DNA of 29,427 nt from an uncultured Eubacteriales bacterium. Its GTDB lineage: Bacteria > Bacillota > Clostridia > Oscillospirales > Oscillospiraceae. The stretch spans positions 1 through 29,427 of the forward strand of contig USEU01000022.1 in the NCBI GenBank assembly GCA_900553805.1, written 5' to 3'. The notes beneath the pieces were generated by a model, which saw only the letters and a program-made list of their open reading frames with translations, did no database searches and was not told where the DNA came from. Positions 22,104 to 29,427 of this stretch are shown here, piece by piece (positions within the stretch are counted from its first letter, which is position 1; every line of letters starts with the position of its first letter). The position numbers and the translations under genes were made by a program.

Positions 22104-23024
22104 TCAGCTCAGCTTCTCCGGGTAAACTCCGTCCTCGGTCATTTTCTTCAGCGCCTCCGCGACCACCGGCTTGTCGGCGGCGTAGGTGACGCCGTACCAC
22201 TGGTCGTGGGAGGTGAGCACCTTCATGGTGGCCTTGCCCTCCGTCAGCAGCTGCTGGACGATGCTGGGCAGGAAATACTCGCCCTTCATGGGATTTTCCG
22301 CCAGGGCCTTATCCAGGAAGGCGGGGAAGCGGGCCTTGGCCTCCTCCAGGAAGCTGGGCATGAAGCCCAGGAAATTCATGGACACCACCGTGTCCCCGGG
22401 CAGGTCCTGCCAGTTTTTCCCATCCTCGGTGAAGTGGATGCCGCCCTCGTATTTTTCAATGCGGGTGCGCTCGGTGACGGTGGTGAGGCAGTGGTTTTCA
22501 TCCGTCTGGCACACGCCCCGGGCCACGGACCCGTGGTCCGTCACGGTCTTGCTCAGCTGGTAGCCCACCATGCAGTAGCCATAGGGATCGGTGTTGGCGG
22601 ACAGATAGTCAAACATGGTCTTAAACGCCTCCCGGCCGTAGAAGTCGTCGGCATTGATGACCAGGAAGGGGGTATCCGGGTCGATCTGCGCCCCGGCGCA
22701 GATCAGGGCATGCCCGGTGCCGAAGGGCTTGACTCTGCTCTCCGGGACGCTGTACCCCTCGGGCAGCATCCACAGCTCCTGATAGGCATAGCGGATCTCC
22801 ATGGGGCTTCCGGCCAGCCTGGCCCCCGCCGTATCCATAAAGTCCTGCCGGATGGCGTCCTTGATCAGGATCACCGCCGTGCGGAAGCCTGCCTGATAGG
22901 CGTCGTAAATGGAGTAGTCCAGAATGGCCTCCCCATTGGCCCCCAGGGGGTCGATCTGCTTCAGCCCGCCATACCGGCTGCCCATACCGGCAGCCAAAAC
23001 AACCAGGATCGGTGCTTTTTTCAT
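22104..23024 (-). CDS. Sugar-nucleotidyltransferase-like protein
   Basis: The 306-residue protein has the NTP-transferase Rossmann signature at the N-terminus, VVLAAGMGSRYGGLKQIDPLG, and the metal-binding region VINADDFYGR. Both are typical of enzymes that join a sugar phosphate to a nucleotide. The middle part holds MVGYQLSKTVTDHGSVARG and the end a Trp-containing HDQWYGVTYA segment. Substrate is not certain; it does not look like a standard RfbA, GalU or GlmU. GGAG lies upstream of the ATG at 23024. It is the first gene of a three-gene operon with TetR. Confidence 0.82.
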   Translation of the reverse strand: MKKAPILVVLAAGMGSRYGGLKQIDPLGANGEAILDYSIYDAYQAGFRTAVILIKDAIRQDFMDTAGARLAGSPMEIRYAYQELWMLPEGYSVPESRVKPFGTGHALICAGAQIDPDTPFLVINADDFYGREAFKTMFDYLSANTDPYGYCMVGYQLSKTVTDHGSVARGVCQTDENHCLTTVTERTRIEKYEGGIHFTEDGKNWQDLPGDTVVSMNFLGFMPSFLEEAKARFPAFLDKALAENPMKGEYFLPSIVQQLLTEGKATMKVLTSHDQWYGVTYAADKPVVAEALKKMTEDGVYPEKLS

Positions 23025-23054
23025 GATGCATGATCTCCTTCTTTATGTATGTGA

Positions 23055-23064
23055 TATGCGCATA
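23055..23064. promoter_or_regulatory. Small palindrome upstream of the nucleotidyltransferase operon
   Basis: TATGCGCATA is a perfect 10-bp palindrome 31 nt upstream of the start at 23024. It could be a TetR half-operator pair; the evidence is only position and symmetry. Confidence 0.3.
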
Positions 23065-23084
23065 CGCGCAGGGAAATGCCATTT

Positions 23085-23113
23085 CCTTGGCTCCCCTTTC
23101 AGGGGAGCCAAGG
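23085..23113. repeat. Dispersed palindromic repeat, copy C
   Basis: A perfect 13-bp hairpin CCTTGGCTCCCCT/AGGGGAGCCAAGG with a TTC loop. GGCTCCCC is shared with copy B (14698). It sits 7 nt past the end of the glutamyl-Q synthetase gene and may end or protect that long operon transcript. Confidence 0.75.
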
Positions 23114-23119
23114 GGGGTT

Positions 23120-24028
23120 CTACGAATTCGGAATATTCAGATAAATCGAATCCCCCCGGAGGTTGCTCCATTGGAATTCCTTTGCCAGCTCGGCGGCGCT
23201 GATGGGGGCGGGGCGGTCGATCAGGCCGGCGGCGTGGGCCAGCAGGCCGATAATGGCTTCCGGGGAGAAGCGCTTTTGCAGCTCCCCCAGGTCCAGATCC
23301 CGGTCCCGTTTGCTCAGGCGGCGGCCGTCGGGGGCCAGCAGCATGGGCACGTGGGCGTACTGGGGATGGGGGAAGCCGAACAGCTCCTGTAAGTACATCT
23401 GCCGGGGGGCGGAGCTGAGCAGATCCATGCCCCGTACCACCTCGGTGACCCCGGCCTCGCCGTCGTCCACGGTGACGGCCAGCTGGTAGACATATACCCC
23501 GTCCGCCCGGCGCACCACCATGTCGCCGCAATCCTTGGCCAGGTTCAGCTCGTACCGCCCCTGCACCCGGTCGTCCAGGCTCCAGAGCCGGTCCGGCACC
23601 ACCACCCGCCAGGCGGGGGCGCGGTTCATGGCGCGGCGGGCCTGAGGCGTCAGATTCCGGCAGGTGCCGGGGTAGACGTAGGTGCCGTCGCTCAGGTGGG
23701 GGGCGTTGACGCTGTGCAGCTGGCTGCGGGTGCAGTAGCAGGGGTACAGCAGCCCCATTTCCGTCAGCCGGTCAAAATAGCGGTCATAGGTTTCGCTCCG
23801 GGTGCTCTGGGGCGGCGTCTCCCGGTCGTAGTCCAGGCCCAGCCAGGCCAGGTCCTGCCGCAGCAGCCGGGCGTAGGCGTCGCTGGTGCGCAGGGTATCC
23901 AGGTCCTCCATCCGCAGCACCATCTCGCCGCCCTGGGAGCGGACGGACAGCCAGGCGATCAGGGCGGCGAACACGTTGCCCAGATGCATCCGCCCGGAGG
24001 GGGTGGGGGCGAACCGGCCCACTACCAT
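23120..24028 (-). CDS. gluQRS: Glutamyl-Q tRNA(Asp) synthetase
   Basis: A truncated GluRS paralogue that activates glutamate and attaches it to queuosine at position 34 of tRNA-Asp rather than to a tRNA end. The 302 residues fit the family, which lacks the anticodon-binding half of GluRS. Motifs: FAPTPSGRMHLGN (HIGH region), the zinc site CYC...Y...C (YPCYCTRSQL and YVYPGTCR), VVRGMDLL, and RLSKRD in place of KMSKS. The ATG at 24028 overlaps the stop of the small membrane protein gene (CTATGGTAG); GTG 24037 is also in frame. It is the last gene of a six-gene operon that also carries the CCA-adding enzyme, so two tRNA-maturation enzymes are together. Confidence 0.93.
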   Translation of the reverse strand: MVVGRFAPTPSGRMHLGNVFAALIAWLSVRSQGGEMVLRMEDLDTLRTSDAYARLLRQDLAWLGLDYDRETPPQSTRSETYDRYFDRLTEMGLLYPCYCTRSQLHSVNAPHLSDGTYVYPGTCRNLTPQARRAMNRAPAWRVVVPDRLWSLDDRVQGRYELNLAKDCGDMVVRRADGVYVYQLAVTVDDGEAGVTEVVRGMDLLSSAPRQMYLQELFGFPHPQYAHVPMLLAPDGRRLSKRDRDLDLGELQKRFSPEAIIGLLAHAAGLIDRPAPISAAELAKEFQWSNLRGDSIYLNIPNS

Positions 24029-24297
24029 AGCAGCCACCAGGCCAGCACGCCGAACAGCAGCGCCACCTCCAGCAGCAGAAGCGCCACCAGCAGGGCCACC
24101 TTGTTTCGGTTCTTCTCCTGGGGAGCCTCCGGCTCCTCCTCCGACTCCTGCGGCGCTTCCTCGCCGTATTCCGCCGGATCGTAATCCTCATATTCCGGCT
24201 CCTTGGGCGGCGGGGCGAAGATATCCTGCTCCGGCTCCTCCGCCGCCAGAAGCTGCTCCTGCAATTTTTTCAGGGCTTTGTTGGGATCGTCGAACAT
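24022..24297 (-). CDS. Small tail-anchored acidic membrane protein
   Basis: A 91-residue protein with a helical start (PNKALKKLQEQLLAAEEP), a strongly acidic Pro/Glu-rich middle and one C-terminal TM helix (KVALLVALLLLEVALLFGVLAWWLLW); the N-terminal part should face the cytoplasm. The family is not recognised. It starts inside the 3' end of the cca gene (28-nt overlap) with AGGAGG before the ATG, and its stop overlaps the start of gluQRS, so it is embedded in the operon. Confidence 0.8.
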   Translation of the reverse strand: MFDDPNKALKKLQEQLLAAEEPEQDIFAPPPKEPEYEDYDPAEYGEEAPQESEEEPEAPQEKNRNKVALLVALLLLEVALLFGVLAWWLLW

Positions 24298-25613
24298 GCC
24301 AGCTCCTCCTTTGCCGCCCGAAGCAGGGCGGCGCGGTCATTGGGAATGCGCCCGTCCAGGACTCCCTCCAGCAGCCGGTCCAGCGTCTGGCCGATCTGCC
24401 TGCCGGAAAGGCCCAGGTCCATCATGTCCCTGCCGTTTACGGCCAGGGCGCGCAGGGTGATGCGCCCCTCATTTTTTTCCATTTCCTCCAGGGCGGCGCG
24501 GATCCTTGCGAAATAGGGCGCGGCCTGGTGTTCCCGGGTGCCCTTGCTCTCCATGTCCGCCTGCTGGAGCGCCAGCAGGGCCTCCAGCCGCGCCGCGCCG
24601 TAGCGGGAGAGCGCCCGGCGCAGCAGCCGCTCATCCGGCTCCATGGGGGCCATGTGGTGGGCCACCAGCCACACCGCCTCCCGGCGCAGGGCGGCGGGGG
24701 CCTTCAGGCGGTCGAGGACCGCCTCCGCGATCTGCGCGCCCACCTGGGCGTGGCCCTTGAAGTGCCCCCGGCCGTTTTCGTCCAGGGTGAAGCAGGGGAC
24801 CTTTCCGATGTCGTGAAGCAGCGCCGCCCAGCGCAGCACCGGCTCCGCCGGGACTGCCTGGGTGACGTGGGCAATGTGCGTGTATACATCGTAGGCGTGG
24901 TGGGGGGAGCGCTGGTCGAACCCCACGGCGCTGGCCAGCTCCGGGATCAGAGCAGTGAGAATGGGAGCAAAGCGCAGGATATCCTCCGCCTGCGCCGCCA
25001 GCAGAAAGCCGGTCAGTTCCTCAAACGCCCGCTCCGGGGCAAGATGCCGCGTCAATGGGGCCAGGCTGACCATGGCGTCCATGGTCCTATCCTCCACGGC
25101 CAGCTGAAACCGGGCGGCAAAGCGGATGCCCCGCAGGATCCGCAGCCCGTCCTCTTCAAAGCGCCGGCGGGGCTGGCCCACGCAGCGCAGAATTTTATTT
25201 TTCAGGTCCTCCTGTCCGCCGAAGGGGTCCGCATACCCCCGTACCGGCGACCAGGCCATGGCGTTGACGGTGAAATCCCGCCGCGCCAGATCGGTCTGCA
25301 CGTCCGGCACGAATTCCACCCATCCGGGGTGGCGGCCGTCCGTGTATCCGCCCTCCCGGCGGAAGGTGGTGATCTCGATGTCCCCCTGGGGCAGCAGCAG
25401 CTTTACCGTGCCGTGCCGCCGCCCGGCGTCGTCCTGGGGAATATCCCGGAAGACGCGGGCGGTCTGCTCCGGCAGCGCCCGGGTGCAGATGTCAAAATCG
25501 TGGGCCGCACGTCCCAGCAGCATGTCCCGGACGCAGCCGCCCACCAGATAGGCTTCCCATCCGGCCCGCTCCAGGGCCTCAAGAATTTCCTCCGCCTGGG
25601 TGAGGGAGGCCAT
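24270..25613 (-). CDS. cca: CCA-adding tRNA nucleotidyltransferase
   Basis: The 447-residue enzyme adds or repairs the CCA end of tRNAs. Class II polymerase-beta motifs are present: LVGGCVRDMLLGR with DFDI (metal-binding DxD), then RRDFTVNAMAW, RRRFEEDGLRILRGIRFAARF, and a C-terminal HD domain with LLHDIGKVPCF and VAHHM. The HD domain is also found in the Gram-negative type and could act as a phosphatase or phosphodiesterase. The ATG at 25613 is 2 nt downstream of the stop of the membrane gene, with GGAGGG in its 3' end. Longer in-frame reading upstream is a shadow of that membrane gene. Confidence 0.95.
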   Translation of the reverse strand: MASLTQAEEILEALERAGWEAYLVGGCVRDMLLGRAAHDFDICTRALPEQTARVFRDIPQDDAGRRHGTVKLLLPQGDIEITTFRREGGYTDGRHPGWVEFVPDVQTDLARRDFTVNAMAWSPVRGYADPFGGQEDLKNKILRCVGQPRRRFEEDGLRILRGIRFAARFQLAVEDRTMDAMVSLAPLTRHLAPERAFEELTGFLLAAQAEDILRFAPILTALIPELASAVGFDQRSPHHAYDVYTHIAHVTQAVPAEPVLRWAALLHDIGKVPCFTLDENGRGHFKGHAQVGAQIAEAVLDRLKAPAALRREAVWLVAHHMAPMEPDERLLRRALSRYGAARLEALLALQQADMESKGTREHQAAPYFARIRAALEEMEKNEGRITLRALAVNGRDMMDLGLSGRQIGQTLDRLLEGVLDGRIPNDRAALLRAAKEELACSTIPTKP

Positions 25614-25615
25614 GC

Positions 25616-26326
25616 TCAGCCCTCCGCAGGCGCAAGCCCGGCGTAAATTCCCGCCAGCCACACGGCGGCGGTGGTAAAGAACCAGGAGAAGGTCCCCTGG
25701 GCCACGGCAGCGGCGCAGAAGAACACGCCAAGCAGGCCCACGGCATTGTACCAGGGCTTCCCCGGCAGTCCGGCGGCCCGGGCCAGGTGGAAATAGCCCG
25801 CCAGCGCCAGGCACAGCACCGCACCCAGCCCCAGCACATAGTTCATCAGCTGGGGCACTTCGCTCCACAGCTGATAGCAGATCAGCAGCTGGGCCACAAA
25901 CAGCAGGCACACCGGCAGCTCCAGCAGGAAGGGCACCTTCCGCCCCGTCCCGTACAGGACCGCGGCGGCCACCAGCGCGGCGGCGGCCAGAACGGACAGC
26001 ACGCGATAGACCAGCACCAGGGCGGCCGGCCCCGCGACCTGCTCCAGCAGCAGCGAGGCGGTCCCGCCTGCCAGCAGCAGGCTGCTCACCGCCGGGACCA
26101 CGCGGCCCATGGGCTTCACCACGGTCTTCCGGGTAAAGAGGAACGCCAGCACCGCGGCTGCGGCCATCAGCACCCACAGCAGGATCTCCGGCAGGGTCGC
26201 CCCAGGCAGCAGCCAGGCGGTCTCATCCTCCACCAGGGTAAACAGCCACCGATACAGCACCAGCGCCGCCACGCCCAGCCCCAGAAACACCGGCGACAGC
26301 ACCGCGGCTCGATTGGAATTTTTCAT
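25616..26326 (-). CDS. Unknown polytopic membrane protein
   Basis: A 236-residue integral membrane protein with about seven hydrophobic helices and no recognised motif; the loops are short, with a YRWLFTLVEDETAW segment after the first helix. AAGGAG precedes the ATG at 26326. It lies 35 nt after the DUF1624 gene and 2 nt before cca, so it is part of the operon. A transporter, sensor or envelope role cannot be told from sequence. Confidence 0.82.
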   Translation of the reverse strand: MKNSNRAAVLSPVFLGLGVAALVLYRWLFTLVEDETAWLLPGATLPEILLWVLMAAAAVLAFLFTRKTVVKPMGRVVPAVSSLLLAGGTASLLLEQVAGPAALVLVYRVLSVLAAAALVAAAVLYGTGRKVPFLLELPVCLLFVAQLLICYQLWSEVPQLMNYVLGLGAVLCLALAGYFHLARAAGLPGKPWYNAVGLLGVFFCAAAVAQGTFSWFFTTAAVWLAGIYAGLAPAEG

Positions 26327-26361
26327 ATTCTTTCACTCCTTGTCAGAAGTTGATCGCAAAG

Positions 26362-27069
26362 TTATCCCACCAGCGCTTTCAGGCCCATTGCGAGGCCGGC
26401 CAGGATGGGCTGGTGAAGGAGGTACACCCACAGGGACCTGCGGCCCAGGGCGCACAGGGGGCGGAAATACCGCTCACCCCTGGGGAATCTGCTTTGGCCC
26501 CCGGCGTAGACCCGGCGGCCCAGGGCCGCGCCCAGCAGGAAGAAGCCCAGGTTGGGCAGCAAGGGAAAATAGTCCGACGATACAAACCACTCCGGGCACA
26601 GGCCCAGGGGAATCAGCCCCAGGGGAACGTCAAAGGCATACCGCCCGACCACCAGCCCGGCGGCAATGAGGATCAGCCCCAGCGCCGCCAGCCGGGGGCC
26701 GCGCAGCCGCCGCAGGACGCCCCACAGCAGCATGCAGACCCCCAGGCAGTGCAGCACGCCGAAATAGATGATGATGCTTTCGTCCGCCAGGCCCAGGCGG
26801 TACATGCCTGCGGTGACGGCGGAGCACAGCAGCCCGCAGGCAAGCACCTGGCAGCCCCGCCGGACGCTATGGCGGCCCAGGGTCACGCAGACGCCGGAGA
26901 TCACCAGGAACACAAAGCCGCAGTGATTTTTGATGAGCAGAAACCACCCCGGCTCCTGCCAGCTTATCAGGCCCGTCAGCTCGGTCAGATCATAGATGAA
27001 ATGGACGATCAGCATACCCAGCAGGGCAAGCCCCCGGGCGGCGTCCAGCTCCCAGATCCGTTTTTTCAT
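26362..27069 (-). CDS. DUF1624/heparan-alpha-glucosaminide acetyltransferase-like membrane protein
   Basis: The 235-residue membrane protein starts with the family signature MKKRIWELDAARGLALLGM and has about seven helices, including IVHFIYDLTEL and a C-terminal RRSLWVYLLHQPIL. This places it with DUF1624/YeiB-like acyltransferase-related membrane proteins. The conserved His in VHFIYD and near LHQP match the family, whose role may be transfer of an acyl group across the membrane. The ATG overlaps the stop of the acyl-CoA ligase gene (ATGA), a pairing that makes sense if the ligase supplies acyl-CoA; that is inference. Confidence 0.85.
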   Translation of the reverse strand: MKKRIWELDAARGLALLGMLIVHFIYDLTELTGLISWQEPGWFLLIKNHCGFVFLVISGVCVTLGRHSVRRGCQVLACGLLCSAVTAGMYRLGLADESIIIYFGVLHCLGVCMLLWGVLRRLRGPRLAALGLILIAAGLVVGRYAFDVPLGLIPLGLCPEWFVSSDYFPLLPNLGFFLLGAALGRRVYAGGQSRFPRGERYFRPLCALGRRSLWVYLLHQPILAGLAMGLKALVG

Positions 27070-28790
27070 CCGTTGCTCACGGCGGCGTTGGCTTCCTCCT
27101 CCAGCACCCGGTAGGCCACCTTGCCCACCAGGGTCTTGGGCAGCTCGGTGCGGAATTCGATCTCACGGGGCATGGCGTACTTGGCAATGCGCTTGGAGCA
27201 GTACTCCAGCAGCTCCTGCTTCAGCTCCTCGGTGGGCTCCACGCCGGGCATGGGGACCACGTAGGCCTTCACCTTCTGCACCCGGTAGGGGTCCTTCACG
27301 CCGATGACGCAGGACAGAAGCACCTTCTCGTGGCCGTCGATGATATTCTCCAGCTGGGAGGGATAGACATTGTAGCCGGAGGTGATGATCATCCGTTTCA
27401 TCCGCTGGCGGAAGTACACGAAGCCGTCCTGATCCATGTGGCCCAGGTCGCCGGTGTGCAGCCAGATGCGCCCGTCGTAGTGGCGGCGCAGGGTGGAGGC
27501 GGTCTCCTCGGGGTTATCCATATAGCCCATCATTACGCTGGGGCCGGAGATGCAGATCTCGCCCTCGATGTTCGGCTCCACCTCGGTCAGGGCGCCGGGC
27601 TGCACGATCTTATAGAAGGTATCCGGGAAGGGCACGCCGATAGAGCCGGCCCGGGCATAGTCCTTGGGGGTCAGGCAGGAGGCGGTGACGCATTCGGTGG
27701 TGCCGTAGCCCTCCCGGATCTGCTCGGCGCAGCCATGGGCCTTCAGGAAGGCGTCCACCTTCCGCTTCAGCTCCGGGGACAGGCTGTCGCCGCCGGAGAA
27801 GATGCCCTTCAGGAAGCTCAGGTCCGCCCCCTCCAGCTTGTCCGTCCGCAGCAGGGCTTCGAACAGGGTGGGCACGCCGGGGATCAGATTGGGCTTCTGC
27901 TTCAGCAGAATTTCGGCGTAGGTGTTCACATTGAACTGGGGCACCAGAATGCAGGTGCCGCCCGCCACCAGAGGCGTGTGGATGCCGATGCCCAGGCCGA
28001 AGCCGTGGAACACGGGCATGACGGAGAGCATCTTCATGTCGGAGATCTCGTCCATGGTAAAGCCGGAGGCGGCGATGGTCTGAAGCGCCAGGGCGTTGAA
28101 GTTCAGGTTGCTGAGCATGATGCCCTTGGTGGTGCCGGTGGTGCCGCCGGAATAGAGGATCGCGCCGCACTCGTCAAATTTCCCGTCGTCGGCGGGCAGC
28201 ACCTGGCCCCGTCCGGCGGATACCATCTTGTACCACAGGGTATAGCCGCCCTTGGGCAGCTTCTGGATGGCCCGGGCGCTCTTGGTCATGGGGTAGAGCA
28301 GGTTCAGCGGCGCGGGCAGCTCGTCGGCCACACGGGCGATGAGGATGGTCACCGGCTCATGGAGCTGGGACTGGATCTCCGCCACTTTGTAATAGAACTG
28401 ATCCAGGGTCAGGATGGCCTTGGAGTGGGACACGTTCAGATAGAACGCGATCTCCTGGGCGGCGGACAGGGGATGGATCATATTGGGGATGGCCCCGATG
28501 CGGTTGAGGGCATAGAAGCAGTCCAGCGCCTGGGGGGTGTTGGCCATGCAGATGGTCACCCTGTCGCCCTTGCGGATGCCCATGCGGTACAGCCCCTTGG
28601 CCGCCGCCTCGATGCGCTGCATGAATTCGGTATAGGTGGTCTTCTTGCCCATGAAAGTGTAGGCAACGTGATTCGGCTTCCGCCGCGCCGCCGCGGCCAC
28701 CATCTGATACATGGTGGCGTGGGGATAATCCAGGGAGGCGGGCGTCTTGCCGTAGTATTTCAGCCAGGGGGAGGAGGAGGACAGGCCCAT
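27066..28790 (-). CDS. AMP-forming acyl-CoA ligase
   Basis: A 574-residue adenylate-forming enzyme that activates a carboxylic acid with ATP and passes it to CoA. Motifs: YSGGTTGTTKGIMLSN (ATP phosphate loop), EGYGTTE (adenine binding), LHTGDLG, FRQRMKRMIITSGYNVYPSQLE (hinge and core motif) and the C-terminal catalytic lysine in LPKTLVGKVAYR. The substrate is probably a medium or long fatty acid by overall resemblance, but this is not certain. The ATG at 28790 has AAAGGA upstream; a TTG nine codons earlier is less likely. It is the first gene of the six-gene operon, with its own promoter and a structured leader. Confidence 0.94.
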   Translation of the reverse strand: MGLSSSSPWLKYYGKTPASLDYPHATMYQMVAAAARRKPNHVAYTFMGKKTTYTEFMQRIEAAAKGLYRMGIRKGDRVTICMANTPQALDCFYALNRIGAIPNMIHPLSAAQEIAFYLNVSHSKAILTLDQFYYKVAEIQSQLHEPVTILIARVADELPAPLNLLYPMTKSARAIQKLPKGGYTLWYKMVSAGRGQVLPADDGKFDECGAILYSGGTTGTTKGIMLSNLNFNALALQTIAASGFTMDEISDMKMLSVMPVFHGFGLGIGIHTPLVAGGTCILVPQFNVNTYAEILLKQKPNLIPGVPTLFEALLRTDKLEGADLSFLKGIFSGGDSLSPELKRKVDAFLKAHGCAEQIREGYGTTECVTASCLTPKDYARAGSIGVPFPDTFYKIVQPGALTEVEPNIEGEICISGPSVMMGYMDNPEETASTLRRHYDGRIWLHTGDLGHMDQDGFVYFRQRMKRMIITSGYNVYPSQLENIIDGHEKVLLSCVIGVKDPYRVQKVKAYVVPMPGVEPTEELKQELLEYCSKRIAKYAMPREIEFRTELPKTLVGKVAYRVLEEEANAAVSNG

Positions 28791-28809
28791 CGTTTTTTCC
28801 TTTCTGTTT

Positions 28810-28867
28810 GGAGCCAAAAGGGAGCGGCCTTTCCCGGCTCTATCCGGGAAATCGAAAGCATGGCTCC
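28810..28867 (-). promoter_or_regulatory. Structured leader of the acyl-CoA ligase operon
   Basis: In the 5' leader, GGAGCCA (28867-28861 on the minus strand) pairs with TGGCTCC (28816-28810), enclosing a perfect 8-bp hairpin TTTCCCGG/CCGGGAAA (28851-28830). The outer stem closes just before the ribosome binding site. It matches no known riboswitch class that I can recognise. Confidence 0.45.
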
Positions 28868-28888
28868 TATTCAGGCGATATTTTCGTT

Positions 28889-28917
28889 ATTATAACACAG
28901 GATGCATCAGATTTCCA
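28889..28917 (-). promoter_or_regulatory. Promoter of the acyl-CoA ligase operon
   Basis: On the minus strand TATAAT (28889-28894) has the extended -10 TGT before it; TGGAAA (28912-28917) at 17 nt is a weak -35. The start would lie about 90 nt upstream of the ligase ATG. Confidence 0.7.
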
Positions 28918-28921
28918 GTAC

Positions 28922-28951
28922 AAAAAAGAGCCGACAGCTTCGTGTCGGCTC
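28922..28951 (-). terminator. Terminator of the DUF1292 gene
   Basis: On the minus strand GAGCCGACA (28951-28943) pairs perfectly with 28936-28928 and is followed by TTTTTT (28927-28922), 9 nt past the stop at 28960. Confidence 0.93.
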
Positions 28952-28959
28952 CCTTTGGC

Positions 28960-29259
28960 TCAGTCCTCGAAGGTCAGAACGTCCTTGTATTTTTCCTTGA
29001 ACATGCCGTAGACCGCGTCCAGCACCGCCTCGTCCTCCACGGCCAGGTAGTTCTCGTTCTCGTCGTCCACCGGCTCGACCTCCAGGATGACGATCTGGGT
29101 CTCCGCCTCGTCGGCGGGCATCAGCACCAGGTATTCCTTGCCCTGGTATTCCATGCAGTCCAGATATTCAAAATCCACATCCTGCCCGTTCTCGTCGGTC
29201 AGAGTCAGAATTTCGGACTCCTCCTGCTCATTTTCCGGCTCGTTATTCAAAATTTCCAT
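28960..29259 (-). CDS. DUF1292-family protein
   Basis: A 99-residue acidic protein of the DUF1292 (YrzB-like) family, common in Firmicutes, function unknown. The family core is clear: ILTLTDENGQDVDFEYLD, then YQGKEYLVLMP and VILEVEP, ending with DAVYGMFKEKYKD. It has no signal peptide or TM. AAGGAG lies upstream of the ATG at 29259; the in-frame reading to 29313 is not supported by a site. It is a single gene with its own promoter and terminator. In many Firmicutes this family sits near yrrL/yrzL and alaS; that context is not present here. Confidence 0.9.
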   Translation of the reverse strand: MEILNNEPENEQEESEILTLTDENGQDVDFEYLDCMEYQGKEYLVLMPADEAETQIVILEVEPVDDENENYLAVEDEAVLDAVYGMFKEKYKDVLTFED

Positions 29260-29315
29260 GCTGTTATACTCCTTATCATGATCGCGTGGGTGAAGTTTCT
29301 TCCTATCCGGCAAGA

Positions 29316-29344
29316 ATTATACCCCATACGCAGGGAAAAAGCAA
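29316..29344 (-). promoter_or_regulatory. Promoter of the DUF1292 gene
   Basis: On the minus strand TTGCTT (29339-29344) and TATAAT (29316-29321) are 17 nt apart, about 55 nt upstream of the ATG. Confidence 0.85.
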
Positions 29345-29375
29345 GGGAAAAGCAAAGGGCAGCTCACTATTTTTG

Positions 29376-29427
29376 GGCAACACCGCGCAATTGTGTCTGC
29401 GAGCCGCAGCCGTCTTTTTGCCCCACT
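29376..29427. mobile_element. MITE copy 2, cut by the window end
   Basis: All 52 bases are identical to 19041-19092 of the complete MITE and lie in the same orientation. The sequence before it (TTTTTG) differs from the TTGTTAA of copy 1, which places the element end at GGCAACACC. The rest is outside the window. Confidence 0.85.

Noticed and set aside
28810..28867. A known riboswitch or T-box upstream of the acyl-CoA ligase
   Set aside because: No T-box sequence and no recognisable consensus core of a known riboswitch class; only two helices can be supported.

Overview
The window is GC-rich chromosomal DNA that looks like a gut-type clostridial Firmicute, most likely Oscillospirales (Oscillospiraceae/Ruminococcaceae-like). 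The pointers are strong AGGAGG-type ribosome binding sites, sigma-A type TTGACA/TATAAT promoters, a DUF1292 protein, XXXLXXG-repeat secreted proteins, BspA-like repeats and dispersed GGCTCCCC/ACTGAGAGG palindromes. The genus is inference; no rRNA or species marker is present.

Layout. (1) 1-2110: lexA; a small helical protein; a compact block holding a four-helix-bundle (23S intervening-sequence type) gene, its terminator and a conserved-looking multi-stem structure; then a tRNA-Gln/tRNA-Lys operon with a clear promoter and terminator. (2) 2355-7217 (+ strand): an HdeD-like membrane protein, an MMPL/RND transporter and a large secreted XXXLXXG-repeat protein, closed by a terminator. (3) 7291-8173: a secreted ZinT-like protein behind a consensus promoter whose start region is covered by a TTAGC-N4-GCTAA operator. 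(4) 8264-19583 (- strand): an 11 kb phospho-signalling island. In transcription order it holds a small helical protein, a MITE, a membrane protein with tandem FHA domains, a PrsW-type intramembrane protease fused to FHA, a Ser/Thr kinase fused to FHA, a zinc-ribbon FHA protein, a membrane PP2C phosphatase, a soluble PP2C phosphatase, a zinc-ribbon/kinase/TM/LRR receptor kinase, a soluble kinase and a stand-alone degenerate kinase N-lobe. (5) 19674-20407: an XRE-type regulator between palindromes, followed by a very dense cluster of perfect inverted repeats. (6) 20411-23024 (-): a sugar-nucleotidyltransferase-like protein, a TetR regulator and an HTH-like protein of unknown role. (7) 23120-28790 (-): a tightly packed operon with an acyl-CoA ligase, a DUF1624-type membrane protein, an unknown membrane protein, the CCA-adding enzyme, a tail-anchored acidic protein and glutamyl-Q-tRNA(Asp) synthetase. 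(8) 28922-29427: a DUF1292 protein with its own promoter and terminator, and the first 52 bp of a second copy of the MITE.

How the genes work together. The island has writers (three kinases), erasers (two PP2Cs), readers (five FHA domains in four proteins) and an output candidate (a protease carrying its own phosphothreonine reader). Two proteins place sensory domains outside the membrane: the LRR receptor kinase, and a tandem-FHA protein whose outer domain resembles a trypsin/HtrA fold without the catalytic triad. I infer an envelope-to-cytoplasm signalling circuit that may end in regulated intramembrane proteolysis. This is the strongest candidate for an undescribed system here.
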